DNA of 64,000 nucleotides from Pseudooceanicola sp. (lineage in GTDB: Bacteria; Pseudomonadota; Alphaproteobacteria; Rhodobacterales; Rhodobacteraceae). Positions 1-9,227 of the stretch are shown here, piece after piece. Position 1 is the first letter of the stretch. Each line of letters starts with the position of its first letter. The position numbers and the translations under genes are program-made. The stretch is taken from NCBI GenBank assembly GCA_002709085.1, contig PAPR01000062.1:31985-95984 (forward strand), read 5' to 3'. The notes beneath the pieces were generated by a model that was not told the DNA's origin, made no database searches, and was given only the letters and a program-made list of their open reading frames with translations.

Positions 1-2265
1 ACCATTTGGGTGAAGTTCAAGGTCGTGGGCACGGGCGATGCGACGCTGGATTCCGCACAGGTGGTGATCTGGACCACGACCCCTTGGACCATGCCGTCTA
101 ACAAGGCGGTGGTTTATGGCGAGAGCATCTCTTACGGGCTGTATGAGATCACCGGGCGACCCGAGGAATGCTGGGTCTCTATCGGGGATCGCTATATCCT
201 GGCGGATGATCGCGCGGCCGATGTTTTGGGGCGCGCCCGTTTGGAAGAAGGCATGTATCGCCGATTGTGCGATGTGACCCAGGACGATCTGGCCAAGATT
301 TCGTTGCATCACCCGCTGGCCGGGGCCGAAGGCTCCAATGGCGAATGGGATGACATCCGTGATTTCCGCGCCGCCGATTTCGTCACCGACACCGAAGGGA
401 CCGGGTTCGTGCATTGTGCGCCATCCCACGGGATGGAGGAATACGACCTTTATCGCGACCTCGGGATGTTGGAAAAAGTCATCACTTATAACGTGATGGA
501 CGACGGGTCGTTCCGTGCGGATTTGCCCTTCTTTGGGGGGAAATACATCCTGAACCGCAAGGGCGGCGAAGGGGATGCCAATAAGGCCGTGATCGACAAG
601 CTGATCGAGGTTGGCGGTCTGCTGGCGCGTGGCAAGATCAAGCATAGCTATCCGCATTCATGGCGCTCCAAAGCGCCGATCATCTACCGCAACACGCCGC
701 AGTGGTTCGCGGCCATCGACAAGCCGGTTGGCGGAGATGACACCCATGGCAAAACCATCCGGGAACGGGCGCTGACCAGCATCGATAGTCTCGTGAAATG
801 GCATCCGCAGACGGGGCGTAACCGTTTGTATTCGATGATCGAATCCCGTCCCGACTGGGTGCTGTCACGACAGCGCGCCTGGGGTGTACCGCTGACCTGT
901 TTCGTGAAGAAGGGCGCTTTGCCGACCGACGCGGATTATCTGCTGCGCGATGACGCCGTAAACGCCCGTATCGCGGAGGCCTTTGAGACCGAGGGCGCGG
1001 ATGTCTGGTACGCCGAGGGGGCGAAGGACCGCTTCATCGCCGATGCCGCGGACCCGGAGGCCTATGAGCAGGTGTTCGACGTGCTCGACGTGTGGTTCGA
1101 TAGCGGCTCGACCCACGCCTTTGTGCTGCGCGACCGCGCGGACGGGGCTGCGGACGGGATCGCGGATGTCTACCTCGAAGGGACCGACCAGCATCGCGGC
1201 TGGTTCCACTCCTCGATGTTGCAGGCCTGCGGCACCAAGGGGCGCGCGCCTTACCGCAACGTGGTGACGCACGGCTTCACGCTGGATGCCAAGGGCAACA
1301 AGATGTCCAAATCGCTTGGCAATACCATCGTGCCCGAGAAGGTGGTCAAGGAATACGGCGCCGATATCCTGCGGCTCTGGGTGGCGCAGGCGGATTATTC
1401 GGCCGATCAGCGCATCGGGCCGGAGATCCTCAAGGGCGTCGCGGACAGCTACCGGCGGTTGCGCAACACCATGCGTTTCCTGCTCGGCTCGCTCAACGGT
1501 TTTGACGAGGCCGATCGCGTGGCCCCCGAAGAGATGCCGGAACTGGAACGTTGGGTGCTGCACCGTCTGGCCGAGCTCGATGACGTCGTGCGCGAGGGCT
1601 ATGCCAGCTACAACTTCCAGTCGATGTTCCAGGCGGTCTTCAACTTTGCCACGGTGGAGCTTTCGGCCTTCTACTTCGACATCCGCAAGGACGCGCTTTA
1701 CTGCGACGGTGACACGTTGCGGGCGAAATCGGCGCGCACGGTTCTCGACATCCTGTTCCACCGCCTGACGACATGGCTCGCCCCGGTGCTGGTCTTCACG
1801 ATGGAGGAGGTCTGGCTGGAACGCTTCCCCGGTGAGGGCTCCTCGATCCACCTCGTCGATTTTCCCGAGACCCCGGCGGCATGGCGCGACGCGGCGCTGG
1901 CGCAGAAATGGGGTCGCGTCCGCCAAGCCCGGCGCGCGGTCACGGCGGCGCTGGAGATCCAGCGCACGGACAAGGTGATCGGCGCCTCGCTGGAGGCCGC
2001 GCCGCTGGTCCATATCGCTGAGCCCGAGATGCTGGAGGCGCTGAAATCCGTCGCCTTCGAGGACATCTGCATCACCTCGGACATCGACCTCACCGGCGAT
2101 CCCGCCCCGGACGAGGCCTTCCGCCTGCCCGAGGTGCCGGGCGTCGCCGTGGTCTTTGAACGCGCCGAGGGCGAGAAATGCCAGCGCTGCTGGAAGATCC
2201 GCCCCGATGTCGGCACTCATACCCATGCCGGGACCTGCGCGCGCTGTGACGCCGCACTCGGTTGA
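1..2265 (+). CDS. ileS: isoleucyl-tRNA synthetase, 3' part
   Basis: Charges tRNA-Ile with isoleucine in the cytoplasm. The frame is open from base 1, so the N-terminal part with the HIGH motif lies outside the window; about 754 codons of a roughly 950-1000 codon gene remain. Visible features are the editing (CP1) domain near the start, the tail of the Rossmann fold with DVWFDSGSTHAF, the KMSKS loop at 1300-1314, an anticodon-binding helical domain, and a C-terminal zinc finger with CQRC and CARC pairs at about 2179-2247. This is the class I bacterial layout. A short dispersed repeat follows the stop. The family assignment is secure; only the missing 5' end is unknown. Confidence 0.97.
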   Translation, partial: TIWVKFKVVGTGDATLDSAQVVIWTTTPWTMPSNKAVVYGESISYGLYEITGRPEECWVSIGDRYILADDRAADVLGRARLEEGMYRRLCDVTQDDLAKISLHHPLAGAEGSNGEWDDIRDFRAADFVTDTEGTGFVHCAPSHGMEEYDLYRDLGMLEKVITYNVMDDGSFRADLPFFGGKYILNRKGGEGDANKAVIDKLIEVGGLLARGKIKHSYPHSWRSKAPIIYRNTPQWFAAIDKPVGGDDTHGKTIRERALTSIDSLVKWHPQTGRNRLYSMIESRPDWVLSRQRAWGVPLTCFVKKGALPTDADYLLRDDAVNARIAEAFETEGADVWYAEGAKDRFIADAADPEAYEQVFDVLDVWFDSGSTHAFVLRDRADGAADGIADVYLEGTDQHRGWFHSSMLQACGTKGRAPYRNVVTHGFTLDAKGNKMSKSLGNTIVPEKVVKEYGADILRLWVAQADYSADQRIGPEILKGVADSYRRLRNTMRFLLGSLNGFDEADRVAPEEMPELERWVLHRLAELDDVVREGYASYNFQSMFQAVFNFATVELSAFYFDIRKDALYCDGDTLRAKSARTVLDILFHRLTTWLAPVLVFTMEEVWLERFPGEGSSIHLVDFPETPAAWRDAALAQKWGRVRQARRAVTAALEIQRTDKVIGASLEAAPLVHIAEPEMLEALKSVAFEDICITSDIDLTGDPAPDEAFRLPEVPGVAVVFERAEGEKCQRCWKIRPDVGTHTHAGTCARCDAALG

Positions 2266-2286
2266 TCATGGCTTGGGACGGGGTGG

Positions 2287-2308
2287 CTTCATCTCGTCCC
2301 AAATACTC
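2287..2308 (-). repeat. dispersed 22-bp repeat, type A, copy 1
   Basis: On the plus strand it reads CTTCATCTCGT, three variable bases, then AAATACTC. The same core recurs near 8340 and 42322, and diverged copies lie at 13536, 13587 and 16425. This copy sits about 20 bp after the ileS stop. Function unknown; perhaps a transcript-end or REP-like element. Confidence 0.6.
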
Positions 2309-2414
2309 AAATCCGACGCGGGCCACCACGCCTGAGGGTGGGGCCGCGCGTCATCGGTTTACATCGCACCCCCGCCTTGCTAAGCCACTGGCGTTGGACA
2401 AAAAGGGGCGTGCC

Positions 2415-2468
2415 ATGACCGGCATCCTTTGGCAGGGGCACCAGATCGGAGGGCGATGGCGCGGGTGA
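2415..2468 (+). CDS. trpL: probable trp leader peptide (17 aa)
   Basis: A 17-residue ORF, MTGILWQGHQIGGRWRG, ends 68 bp before trpE(G). It follows a purine-rich ribosome site (AAAAAGGGG, 8-16 bases upstream). Two of 17 residues are Trp (codons at 2430 and 2457), far above expectation. Alphaproteobacterial trpE(G) genes are known to be controlled by ribosome-mediated attenuation through a Trp-rich leader, which is the basis for this call. Unlike the rhizobial leader, the Trp codons are not adjacent, so control may be weaker or the ORF may be fortuitous. Confidence 0.45.
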   Translation: MTGILWQGHQIGGRWRG

Positions 2469-2497
2469 TCCGTCGCTGACCCTTTCCCTGTTCCTGC

Positions 2498-2524
2498 GGC
2501 GGCCACTGGCCTGCCGCCCCTTGT
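2498..2524 (+). promoter_or_regulatory. possible trp attenuator hairpin
   Basis: GGCGGC at 2498-2503 pairs with GCCGCC at 2513-2518, followed by CCTTGT rather than a clean T run. The leader segment GGCAGG at 2431-2436, next to the first Trp codon, is complementary to CCTGCC at 2510-2515 in the 3' arm. Alternative foldings are therefore possible, as attenuation requires. The weak T tract makes termination efficiency uncertain. Confidence 0.35.
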
Positions 2525-2536
2525 ACGAGACCCAGA

Positions 2537-4699
2537 ATGACCGATCTTACTTACCGAACCGACGGCGGCCTGACCATCACGCGCCGCGAGGTGCCTGCCG
2601 ATTATCACCGTGACACCGACCGGCTGGCGGAGCAGCTCGATTCACATCGCGGCGCGTTGTTTTCATCGAATTACGAATATCCGGGCCGCTACACCCGTTG
2701 GGAATTCGGCTTTTCCGAGCCTCCCGTGGTGGTGGAGGCACGCGGCCGCCAGATGCGCATCGCCGCGCTCAATCCGCGCGGGCGTGTCCTGCTAACGATG
2801 ATGCGCGACGTGGTCGAAGGCTTGCCAGAGGTGGTGGATTTCACCGCTGCCGAGGAACAGTTCGATCTGCGCATCGCCGAACCCGACCGGGTCTATAACG
2901 AAGAGGAACGCTCTCGCGCGCCCTCGGTTTTCACGGTCCTGCGCGCCCTCGTGGGGCATTTCAAATCGGATGAGGATCACCACCTCGGCCTTTACGGTGG
3001 CTTTGGCTATGACCTCGCATTCCAGTTCGAACCGATCGAATTCCACCTCGAACGGCCCGCGGATCAGCGTGATCTCGTGCTTTTTCTAGCTGACGATCTG
3101 CTGGTGGCGGATCATTACTCCGCCAGTGCCGTGCGCTATCGCTACGAGTTTTCCGACGGCACGCAGCGCACCGACGGGTTGAGCGGCGGCGGCGAAGAGG
3201 TCGCCTTTCAGCGCGGACGCCAGGATGTGCCGCGCGGCGATCACCAGCCCGGCGAATATGCCGAACTCGTTAAGGAGGCCAAGAAAAGCTTCGTGCGCGG
3301 CGATCTCTTTGAGGTTGTGCCGGGGCAGGTGTTTTACGAACCCTGCAAGGACAGCCCCTCGGCCATCTTCAAGCGGTTGAAAAAGATTAATCCCGCCCCC
3401 TTCGGTTTCATCATGAACCTCGGCGACAGCGAATATCTGGTGGGCGCCAGCCCCGAGATGTTCGTGCGCGTCACCGGGCGGCGGGTCGAAACCTGCCCGA
3501 TTTCCGGCACCATCAAGCGCGGCGCGGATGCTATCGAGGACAGCGAACAGATCCTCAAGCTCTTGCAATCCAAGAAGGACGAGAGCGAACTGACCATGTG
3601 TTCCGACGTCGATCGAAACGACAAGAGCCGGGTGTGTGACCCCGGTTCCGTCCGCGTCATCGGTCGGCGTCAGATCGAGATGTATTCACGCCTGATCCAC
3701 ACCGTCGATCATATCGAGGGGCGGCTGCGCGCCGGGATGGACGCCTTTGACGCCTTTCTCAGCCACGCATGGGCGGTGACGGTGACGGGCGCGCCCAAGC
3801 TCTGGGCGATGCGGTTCATCGAAAAGCACGAGAAATCGACGCGTTTCTGGTATGGTGGGGCCATCGGGGCCATCGGCTTTGACGGCGACATGAACACCGG
3901 ACTGACCCTGCGCACCATCCGGATCAAGGATGGCGTGGCCGAGGTGCGCGCCGGCGCGACCCTGCTTTATGACAGCGACCCCGACGAGGAAGAGGCCGAG
4001 ACCGAGCTGAAGGCCAGCGCCATGCGCGCCGCCATTCGCGGCGATGTCGCCAGCAATGAGCGGGGCGGCGATGATTGGCGCCTTGCGAAAGGCAAGGGGC
4101 GGCGCATTCTGCTGGTCGATCACGAAGACAGCTTTGTGCACACGCTGGCCAATTATTTTCGTCAAACCGGGGCCGAAGTGCTGACGACACGGTCGCCGGT
4201 GGATGAAGAGGTCTTTGCCGAATTCCGTCCCGATCTGGTGGTTTTGTCGCCGGGGCCGGGGACACCTGGCGATTTCGATTGCAGCGCGACACTCGACAAG
4301 GCGCTTGCGCGCAATTTGCCGGTTTTCGGGGTTTGCCTCGGAATGCAGGCGATTGCCGAACATTTCGGTGCGGATTTGATCCAGCTCGACGTGCCGATGC
4401 ATGGCAAACCGTCGCGGGTCGATGTGTGCGATCCCGGATTGGTCTTTGACGGATTGCCGGACCAGGTGACCATCGGGCGCTATCATTCCCTGCACACAAA
4501 GCCAGAAACCTTGCCGGATGTTTTACGTGTGACGGCGACCACGGCTGATGGCGTCATTATGGGATTGCAACATCGCGATCTGCCGGTTGCGGCTGTGCAA
4601 TTCCATCCTGAATCGATCATGTCGCTGGGTCAGGACGCGGGCATTCGGATGATCGAAAACGTCGTCAGTCTACTCGTTGCACGGAACACGTCACAATAA
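2537..4699 (+). CDS. trpE(G): fused anthranilate synthase TrpE(G)
   Basis: Converts chorismate and glutamine to anthranilate, the first committed step of tryptophan synthesis. The 720-residue protein joins a chorismate-binding TrpE part (about residues 1-500, with [30 protein letters not shown] and [15 protein letters not shown]) to a TrpG glutaminase (from about residue 520, with nucleophile Cys600 in GVCLGMQ and the His-Glu pair in FHPES). This single-chain form is typical of rhizobia and some relatives; PhzE of phenazine synthesis is similar but less likely from the motifs and the leader upstream. The start codon follows the putative attenuator. A strong terminator follows the gene, so it appears monocistronic. 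Confidence 0.93.
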   Translation: MTDLTYRTDGGLTITRREVPADYHRDTDRLAEQLDSHRGALFSSNYEYPGRYTRWEFGFSEPPVVVEARGRQMRIAALNPRGRVLLTMMRDVVEGLPEVVDFTAAEEQFDLRIAEPDRVYNEEERSRAPSVFTVLRALVGHFKSDEDHHLGLYGGFGYDLAFQFEPIEFHLERPADQRDLVLFLADDLLVADHYSASAVRYRYEFSDGTQRTDGLSGGGEEVAFQRGRQDVPRGDHQPGEYAELVKEAKKSFVRGDLFEVVPGQVFYEPCKDSPSAIFKRLKKINPAPFGFIMNLGDSEYLVGASPEMFVRVTGRRVETCPISGTIKRGADAIEDSEQILKLLQSKKDESELTMCSDVDRNDKSRVCDPGSVRVIGRRQIEMYSRLIHTVDHIEGRLRAGMDAFDAFLSHAWAVTVTGAPKLWAMRFIEKHEKSTRFWYGGAIGAIGFDGDMNTGLTLRTIRIKDGVAEVRAGATLLYDSDPDEEEAETELKASAMRAAIRGDVASNERGGDDWRLAKGKGRRILLVDHEDSFVHTLANYFRQTGAEVLTTRSPVDEEVFAEFRPDLVVLSPGPGTPGDFDCSATLDKALARNLPVFGVCLGMQAIAEHFGADLIQLDVPMHGKPSRVDVCDPGLVFDGLPDQVTIGRYHSLHTKPETLPDVLRVTATTADGVIMGLQHRDLPVAAVQFHPESIMSLGQDAGIRMIENVVSLLVARNTSQ

Positions 4700-4732
4700 A
4701 GTCTGTCCTCTGAGGGCGTTATGTCCATATCG

Positions 4733-4763
4733 AAAATGCCCGGCTTTGTGTCGGGCATTTTTT
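4733..4763 (+). terminator. rho-independent terminator after trpE(G)
   Basis: AAAATGCCCG (4733-4742) pairs perfectly with CGGGCATTTT (4752-4761) across a 9-nt loop and runs into T residues. It lies 34 bp after the trpE(G) stop. Confidence 0.9.
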
Positions 4764-4912
4764 ATATTGGCGTCACGGCAGAAATTCGACTGATACAAAT
4801 TGAAACTTGCGATTCCGGTAACAGGTATTTAACGAATAGGATTGAAAGTGTGTCTGGTTACGAAAATTCCGCCGCCTGTTTCGCGGCTTTCATCAAAAAG
4901 CAAGAGGAACGG

Positions 4913-5236
4913 ATGACGACAGTTAACCTGAATGAGATGTCTCTGGACGAGTTGAAGGCGCTGCGAAAAGACGTCGACGCTGCAATCAAGAACTATGAGA
5001 GCCGCAAGAAGAAAGCCGCTCTCGCCGAATTGGAGGCCAAGGCCGCCGAGTTGGGGTTCAACCTGAATGATCTGACCGGAAGCGGCGGACGCTCACGCAA
5101 GATCAACCCGCCCAAATTCCGGCACCCCGAGAATCCCGAATTGACGTGGAGCGGGCGCGGACGTCAACCTGATTGGTACAAGGAACAGATCAGCGCCGGT
5201 CGCGACCCCGAAGATATGAAGATCGCCAAGTCCTAA
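4913..5236 (+). CDS. H-NS family nucleoid protein (HvrA-like)
   Basis: A 107-residue DNA-binding protein. The N-terminal half is charged and helical (LDELKALRKDVDAAIKNYE onward), the expected coiled-coil oligomerisation part. The C-terminus carries the H-NS DNA-binding loop as WSGRGRQPDW, with a preceding PPKFRHPENPELT. This matches the alphaproteobacterial HvrA/MvaT-like class that silences AT-rich DNA or modulates photosynthesis and nitrogen genes. The start at 4913 follows GAGGAACGG; an in-frame extension to 4721 crosses the upstream terminator and is not credible. Family call is firm; target genes unknown. Confidence 0.9.
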   Translation: MTTVNLNEMSLDELKALRKDVDAAIKNYESRKKKAALAELEAKAAELGFNLNDLTGSGGRSRKINPPKFRHPENPELTWSGRGRQPDWYKEQISAGRDPEDMKIAKS

Positions 5237-5248
5237 TTGCGAGGTCCT

Positions 5249-5313
5249 AATAGCCGTTACCGGGAATGGCAAAGTTGCTCTTGCCTCTCGCTTCACTCCC
5301 GGCAACGGCTATT
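5249..5313 (+). terminator. long hairpin after the H-NS gene
   Basis: A 17-bp stem with one mismatch: AATAGCCGTTACCGGGA (5249-5265) pairs with TCCCGGCAACGGCTATT (5297-5313). The 31-nt loop holds a second small hairpin (GGCAA/TTGCC, 5268-5285). It begins 12 bp after the stop. Only a short T run follows, so it may be a terminator or an mRNA-stabilising structure. Confidence 0.6.
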
Positions 5314-5678
5314 TCGATATGTGTATCATTTGCTGAAACATGCGCGTCGTCTTCCCTCGCGCCTCGGAACGAATGCAATACATTCCGCGCCTTTGGTGGA
5401 TGGATATAGCGGTGCCGGGGCAATCGATGATGACGTGCCCTGTCGCCAGCGTGCGACTACTCCGTCCAGCGCTGCACTGTCGACCAAAGTCGAAGACCGG
5501 TCGCGCAGCCCATGGTAAACCGATCCGCCGCCACACCGCGACCAGACCGCGATTGCCCAAGTTTTGCGCGCACACTTATGGCTCCGGTCGATTTCGCCAC
5601 CTGGATCGAAATTTTACCATTTGATAAAAAATTTTCCTGTGCCACGCTACTCCGCAGAGATCACAGCCGGAGTTTCCG
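5314..5678. other. intergenic region, nothing recognised
   Basis: A 365-bp gap. Short ORFs exist on both strands but none has a convincing ribosome site or a familiar sequence. The last 60 bp are AT-rich (AAATTTTACCATTTGATAAA and on) and probably carry the preT promoter. No RutR-like TTGACC/GGTCAA palindrome is visible here, unlike upstream of hyuC. Confidence 0.5.
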
Positions 5679-7019
5679 ATGAACATTTCGCCCCGAACGG
5701 ATGGCATCACCGCAGGCCGCCTGACCGAAGACGAGCTGGCGCAGAACTTTTCCGATCTGCATCCGCCTCTGGATAAGCACGAAGCGCATGTCGCCGCGGA
5801 CCGGTGTTATTTTTGTCATGACGCGCCCTGCATGACGGCTTGTCCGACCTCCATCGACATCCCGCTGTTCATTCGCCAGATCGCGACGGGCACACCCGAA
5901 GCAGCGGCAAAGACGATATTCGACCAGAACATCCTCGGCGGCATGTGCGCCCGTGTCTGTCCGACCGAAACCCTGTGCGAGGAGGTCTGCGTGCGCGAGA
6001 TCGCCGAGGGCAAGCCGGTCGAAATCGGGCGCCTTCAGCGTTACGCAACGGACCGGCTGATGGCGCAGAACACCCATCCGTTTGAACGCGCTGCACCGAC
6101 GGGCAAGCGCATCGCGGTGGTGGGCGCGGGGCCGGCGGGTCTGTCCTGCGCGCATCGCCTGGCGATGAAGGGGCATGAGGTTGTCATCCTCGATGCCCGA
6201 CCCAAGCCCGGCGGGCTCAACGAATATGGCATCGCCTCCTACAAGAGCACCGAGAATTTCGCGCAGGCCGAAGTCGACTGGCTGCTGCGCATCGGCGGCA
6301 TCACGATCGAGCCCGGCACCGCCCTCGGGCGCGACGTGACGCTGGAGGCCCTGTCATCGCGTTTCGATGCGGTCTTCATCGGCATGGGGCTGAACGGCGT
6401 CAACGCGCTCGCCACTCCGGGCGAGGGCCTTGCGAATGCGCGTGATGCGGTGGATTTCATCGCCGATCTGCGTCAGGCGGAGGATCTGCAATCGCAGCCC
6501 GTCGGGCGCAACGTCGTGGTGATCGGCGGCGGAATGACAGCGATCGACGCGGCGGTGCAATCCCGACTTCTGGGGGCAGAGACCGTCACCGTTGCCTACC
6601 GACGCGGACAGGACCGCATGGCGGCCTCGGTTTATGAACAGCACCTCGCCACAGCCAGCGGCGTGCGCATCCTCGCCAATGTCCAGCCGGTCGCGCTACA
6701 CGGCAATGACGCACTGGAGGCGGTGGAGTTCGAATACACCCGCGACGTCGACGGTCGCCTGACCGGCACGGGCGAGACCATTCGCGTCCCGGCGGATCAA
6801 TGTCTGCGCGCCATCGGTCAGACGCTGGCAGGCGCGCCGGAGCCGCTCGACCTTAGCGGGGGCAAGATCGCCGTGACCGGGGCCGGACGCACCAGCCTGC
6901 CCGGTGTCTGGGCCGGGGGGGACTGCGCCACGGGGGGCGACGATCTGACTGTAACGGCCGTTGCCGAGGGACGCGACGCCGCCGAAGACATCCACACGAC
7001 GCTGATGGGAGAAGGCTAA
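5679..7019 (+). CDS. preT: dihydropyrimidine dehydrogenase, NAD/FAD subunit PreT
   Basis: Passes electrons from NAD(P)H to PreA, which reduces uracil or thymine to the dihydro form (direction inferred from the catabolic context). The 446-residue protein is a glutamate-synthase-small-chain-like flavoprotein. N-terminal Fe-S cysteines occur in CYFCHDAPCMTACP and CARVCPTETLCEEVC (about residues 43-105). The FAD Rossmann motif is VVGAGPAGLSCAHR (about 147) and the second nucleotide motif VVIGGGMTAIDAAV. The start follows CCGGAG. Its stop codon shares one base with the preA start, so the two subunits are translationally coupled. Confidence 0.93.
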   Translation: MNISPRTDGITAGRLTEDELAQNFSDLHPPLDKHEAHVAADRCYFCHDAPCMTACPTSIDIPLFIRQIATGTPEAAAKTIFDQNILGGMCARVCPTETLCEEVCVREIAEGKPVEIGRLQRYATDRLMAQNTHPFERAAPTGKRIAVVGAGPAGLSCAHRLAMKGHEVVILDARPKPGGLNEYGIASYKSTENFAQAEVDWLLRIGGITIEPGTALGRDVTLEALSSRFDAVFIGMGLNGVNALATPGEGLANARDAVDFIADLRQAEDLQSQPVGRNVVVIGGGMTAIDAAVQSRLLGAETVTVAYRRGQDRMAASVYEQHLATASGVRILANVQPVALHGNDALEAVEFEYTRDVDGRLTGTGETIRVPADQCLRAIGQTLAGAPEPLDLSGGKIAVTGAGRTSLPGVWAGGDCATGGDDLTVTAVAEGRDAAEDIHTTLMGEG

Positions 7020-8323
7020 TGGCTGATCTGACGACGACATTCCTGGGAATCACGTCACCCAACCCGTTCTGGCTGGCCTCCGCGCCCCCGACGGACAAGG
7101 AATACAACGTCCGGCGCGCCTTTGATGCCGGTTGGGGCGGCGTGGTGTGGAAGACGCTCGGTGAGGCGGGGCCACCCGTGGTCAACGTTAACGGCCCGCG
7201 TTACGGGGCGATCTGGGGTGCGGACCGGCGGCTGCTGGGGATGAACAACATTGAATTGATCACTGACCGCGATCTGCATACCAACCTCGAGGAGATGACG
7301 CGGGTCAAGAGGGACTACCCCGAACACGCGCTCATCGCCTCCATCATGGTGCCCTGCGAAGAGGAGGCCTGGAAATCCATCCTGCCGCTCGTCGAGCAGA
7401 CCGGCGCCGACGGGATCGAGCTGAACTTTGGCTGCCCCCACGGAATGAGCGAGCGCGGCATGGGCGCGGCTGTCGGTCAAGTGCCGGAGTATATCCAGAT
7501 GGTCGCGGAGTGGTGCAAGAAGTACTATTCCAAACCCGTTATCGTGAAACTGACCCCGAATATCACCGACATTCGCAAACCGGCGACGGCGGCAAAAATG
7601 GGTGGCGCGGATGCGGTGAGCCTGATCAATACGATCAATTCGATCACCCATGTCGATCTTGACCTGATGGCGCCGGAACCGACGATTGACGGCAAGGGCA
7701 GCCACGGCGGGTATTGCGGACCGGCGGTGAAACCGATTGCCCTGTCGATGGTCAGCGAAATCGCGCGGAATAACGAAACCCGCGGCTTGCCGATTTCGGG
7801 TATTGGCGGGATCACCACCTGGCGCGATGCGGCGGAATTCATGGCTTTAGGCTGTGGAAATGTGCAGGTTTGCACGGCGGCGATGACCTATGGTTTCAAG
7901 GTCGTGCAGGAAATGATCTCGGGCCTGTCGCAATGGATGGATGAAAAAGGCTATCGCTCGACCGAAGATTTCATCGGCATGGCGGTGCCCAATGTCACGG
8001 ATTGGCAGCACCTCAATCTCAATTACGTCACCAAGGCACGGATCGACCAGGACGCCTGCATCGGTTGTGGTCGCTGTTATGCCGCCTGCGAGGATACCTC
8101 GCATCAGGCCATCGCAATGAGTGCAGAGCGGGAGTTCACGGTGATCGACGAGGAATGCGTCGCCTGCAATCTCTGCGTCAATGTCTGCCCGGTGGAGGAA
8201 TGCATCACCATGGTCGAACTCGACAAGGGCAGCATTGATCCGCGCACCGGCGAAACGGTCCGCGACTATGCTAACTGGACGACGCATCCCAATAACCCCG
8301 CCGCGGTTCCGGCGGCGGAATAG
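7019..8323 (+). CDS. preA: dihydropyrimidine dehydrogenase, catalytic subunit PreA
   Basis: Catalytic half of the pyrimidine-reducing enzyme, 434 residues. Residues 1-310 form a dihydroorotate-dehydrogenase-like FMN barrel (SPNPFWLASAPPTDKEYN, GIELNFGCPHG, ISGIGGITTWRDAAEF). The C-terminus carries two ferredoxin-type 4Fe-4S sites: CIGCGRCYAAC from about residue 346 and CVACNLCVNVCP from about 380. Together with PreT it starts the reductive route to beta-alanine. It converges with rutR; a dispersed repeat lies between them. Confidence 0.94.
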   Translation: MADLTTTFLGITSPNPFWLASAPPTDKEYNVRRAFDAGWGGVVWKTLGEAGPPVVNVNGPRYGAIWGADRRLLGMNNIELITDRDLHTNLEEMTRVKRDYPEHALIASIMVPCEEEAWKSILPLVEQTGADGIELNFGCPHGMSERGMGAAVGQVPEYIQMVAEWCKKYYSKPVIVKLTPNITDIRKPATAAKMGGADAVSLINTINSITHVDLDLMAPEPTIDGKGSHGGYCGPAVKPIALSMVSEIARNNETRGLPISGIGGITTWRDAAEFMALGCGNVQVCTAAMTYGFKVVQEMISGLSQWMDEKGYRSTEDFIGMAVPNVTDWQHLNLNYVTKARIDQDACIGCGRCYAACEDTSHQAIAMSAEREFTVIDEECVACNLCVNVCPVEECITMVELDKGSIDPRTGETVRDYANWTTHPNNPAAVPAAE

Positions 8324-8339
8324 GGCGCGCGACTCCGGG

Positions 8340-8361
8340 CTTCATCTCGTTAAAAATACTC
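8340..8361 (-). repeat. dispersed 22-bp repeat, type A, copy 2
   Basis: Plus strand CTTCATCTCGT, then TAA, then AAATACTC. It lies 17 bp after the preA stop, in the gap before the convergent rutR end. Close match to the copies at 2287 and 42322. Confidence 0.6.
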
Positions 8362-8412
8362 ACGGCGCGACCCCACCGGTCACGCCGCATGCGCCCCGCT
8401 TGCGCGGCGGTG

Positions 8413-9069
8413 TCACACCGACAACATCCGGGTGAACATCGTCACCAGATAGGCTTCGGCCTCGGGGAAGGGGTCGTCGACCTCCGGACCCAGCACCGCG
8501 CGGACCTGCACGTCGAAATCCGCGTAATGCTGGGTCAGCGACCAGATCGAGAACAGCAGGTGATGCGGATCCGAGGCGCGCAGCCGTCCCGCATGCATCC
8601 ACTCGGCGATCACGCGCGCCTTGTCGTCGACCAGCGGTTTCAGCTCTGTCGACAGGGCGGGGCCGATACGCTCGGCGCCTTGCAGGATCTCATTGGCGAA
8701 TAGACGGCTTTCACGCGGCATGTCGCGGCTCATCGCCAGTTTGCGCCGCACATAGGTGAGGATTTCCGAAAGGGGATCCCCTGTGTGATCAAGTTCGCGC
8801 AGCGGGTCGAGCCAGGTATCCATCAGCTGGTTCAGAAGATGGGTATGGATCGCCTCCTTGCTGGGAAAATAATAGAGCAGGTTCGGCTTGGAAAGCTCCG
8901 CCGCCCGCGCAATCTGGTCCACTGTGGTGCCGCGATAGCCATGGGTCGAGAAGACGTCGAGCGCGGCCTCGCAGATCACGGCGATTTTGGTGCGTTGGAT
9001 ACGGGTCTGCCCCATGACATTGTCTTTCAAACCCGGTCCCCCGATCGAAAAATTCTGGTTTTGTTTCAA
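8413..9069 (-). CDS. rutR: TetR-family regulator, RutR-like
   Basis: DNA-binding repressor of pyrimidine catabolism. The 218-residue protein has an N-terminal TetR helix-turn-helix (ICEAALDVFSTHGYRGTTVD, then IARAAELSKPNLLYYFPSKE) and a C-terminal ligand domain resembling the RutR/YcdC family, which in E. coli senses uracil. Met19 (9015) is an alternative start. It is divergent from hyuC, and the shared 158-bp gap holds a palindrome of RutR type at 9187-9204, so autoregulation and control of hyuC-hydA-ABC are likely. In E. coli RutR controls the oxidative Rut pathway; here it sits with the reductive one. Confidence 0.85.
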   Translation of the reverse strand: MKQNQNFSIGGPGLKDNVMGQTRIQRTKIAVICEAALDVFSTHGYRGTTVDQIARAAELSKPNLLYYFPSKEAIHTHLLNQLMDTWLDPLRELDHTGDPLSEILTYVRRKLAMSRDMPRESRLFANEILQGAERIGPALSTELKPLVDDKARVIAEWMHAGRLRASDPHHLLFSIWSLTQHYADFDVQVRAVLGPEVDDPFPEAEAYLVTMFTRMLSV

Positions 9070-9154
9070 TGTTTCGCAGTTTTCCCCTTTAGTCCAGAGA
9101 TGTGCAAAAATTGGACGATATGCCGGGCGAAGAGGGGGGCGGGGTGTGAAATTC

Positions 9155-9182
9155 TTGACTGGGTACAGGCCTCTGCTAGCGT
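9155..9182 (+). promoter_or_regulatory. predicted hyuC promoter
   Basis: A -35 box TTGACT (9155-9160), 16-bp spacer and -10-like TAGCGT (9177-9182). The RutR-type operator begins five bases downstream, where bound repressor would block transcription. Confidence 0.5.
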
Positions 9183-9186
9183 GTCC

Positions 9187-9204
9187 TTTGACCGGTTGGT
9201 CAAA
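9187..9204. promoter_or_regulatory. RutR operator
   Basis: TTTGACCGGTTGGTCAAA is an almost perfect palindrome. It fits the E. coli RutR consensus TTGACCAnnTGGTCAA at 13 of 14 defined positions. It lies between the divergent rutR and hyuC genes. Confidence 0.8.
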
Positions 9205-9227
9205 AGGTTGGCGGGCAGGAGGCTCAA

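Noticed and set aside
4721..4912. N-terminal extension of the H-NS-like protein
   Set aside because: It would read through the trpE(G) terminator hairpin and adds sequence unlike the family; the start at 4913 has a ribosome site.
5314..5678. Short ORFs at 5340-5624 (+) and 5309-5575 (-)
   Set aside because: No ribosome site, no recognisable sequence, and biased composition typical of non-coding shadow frames.
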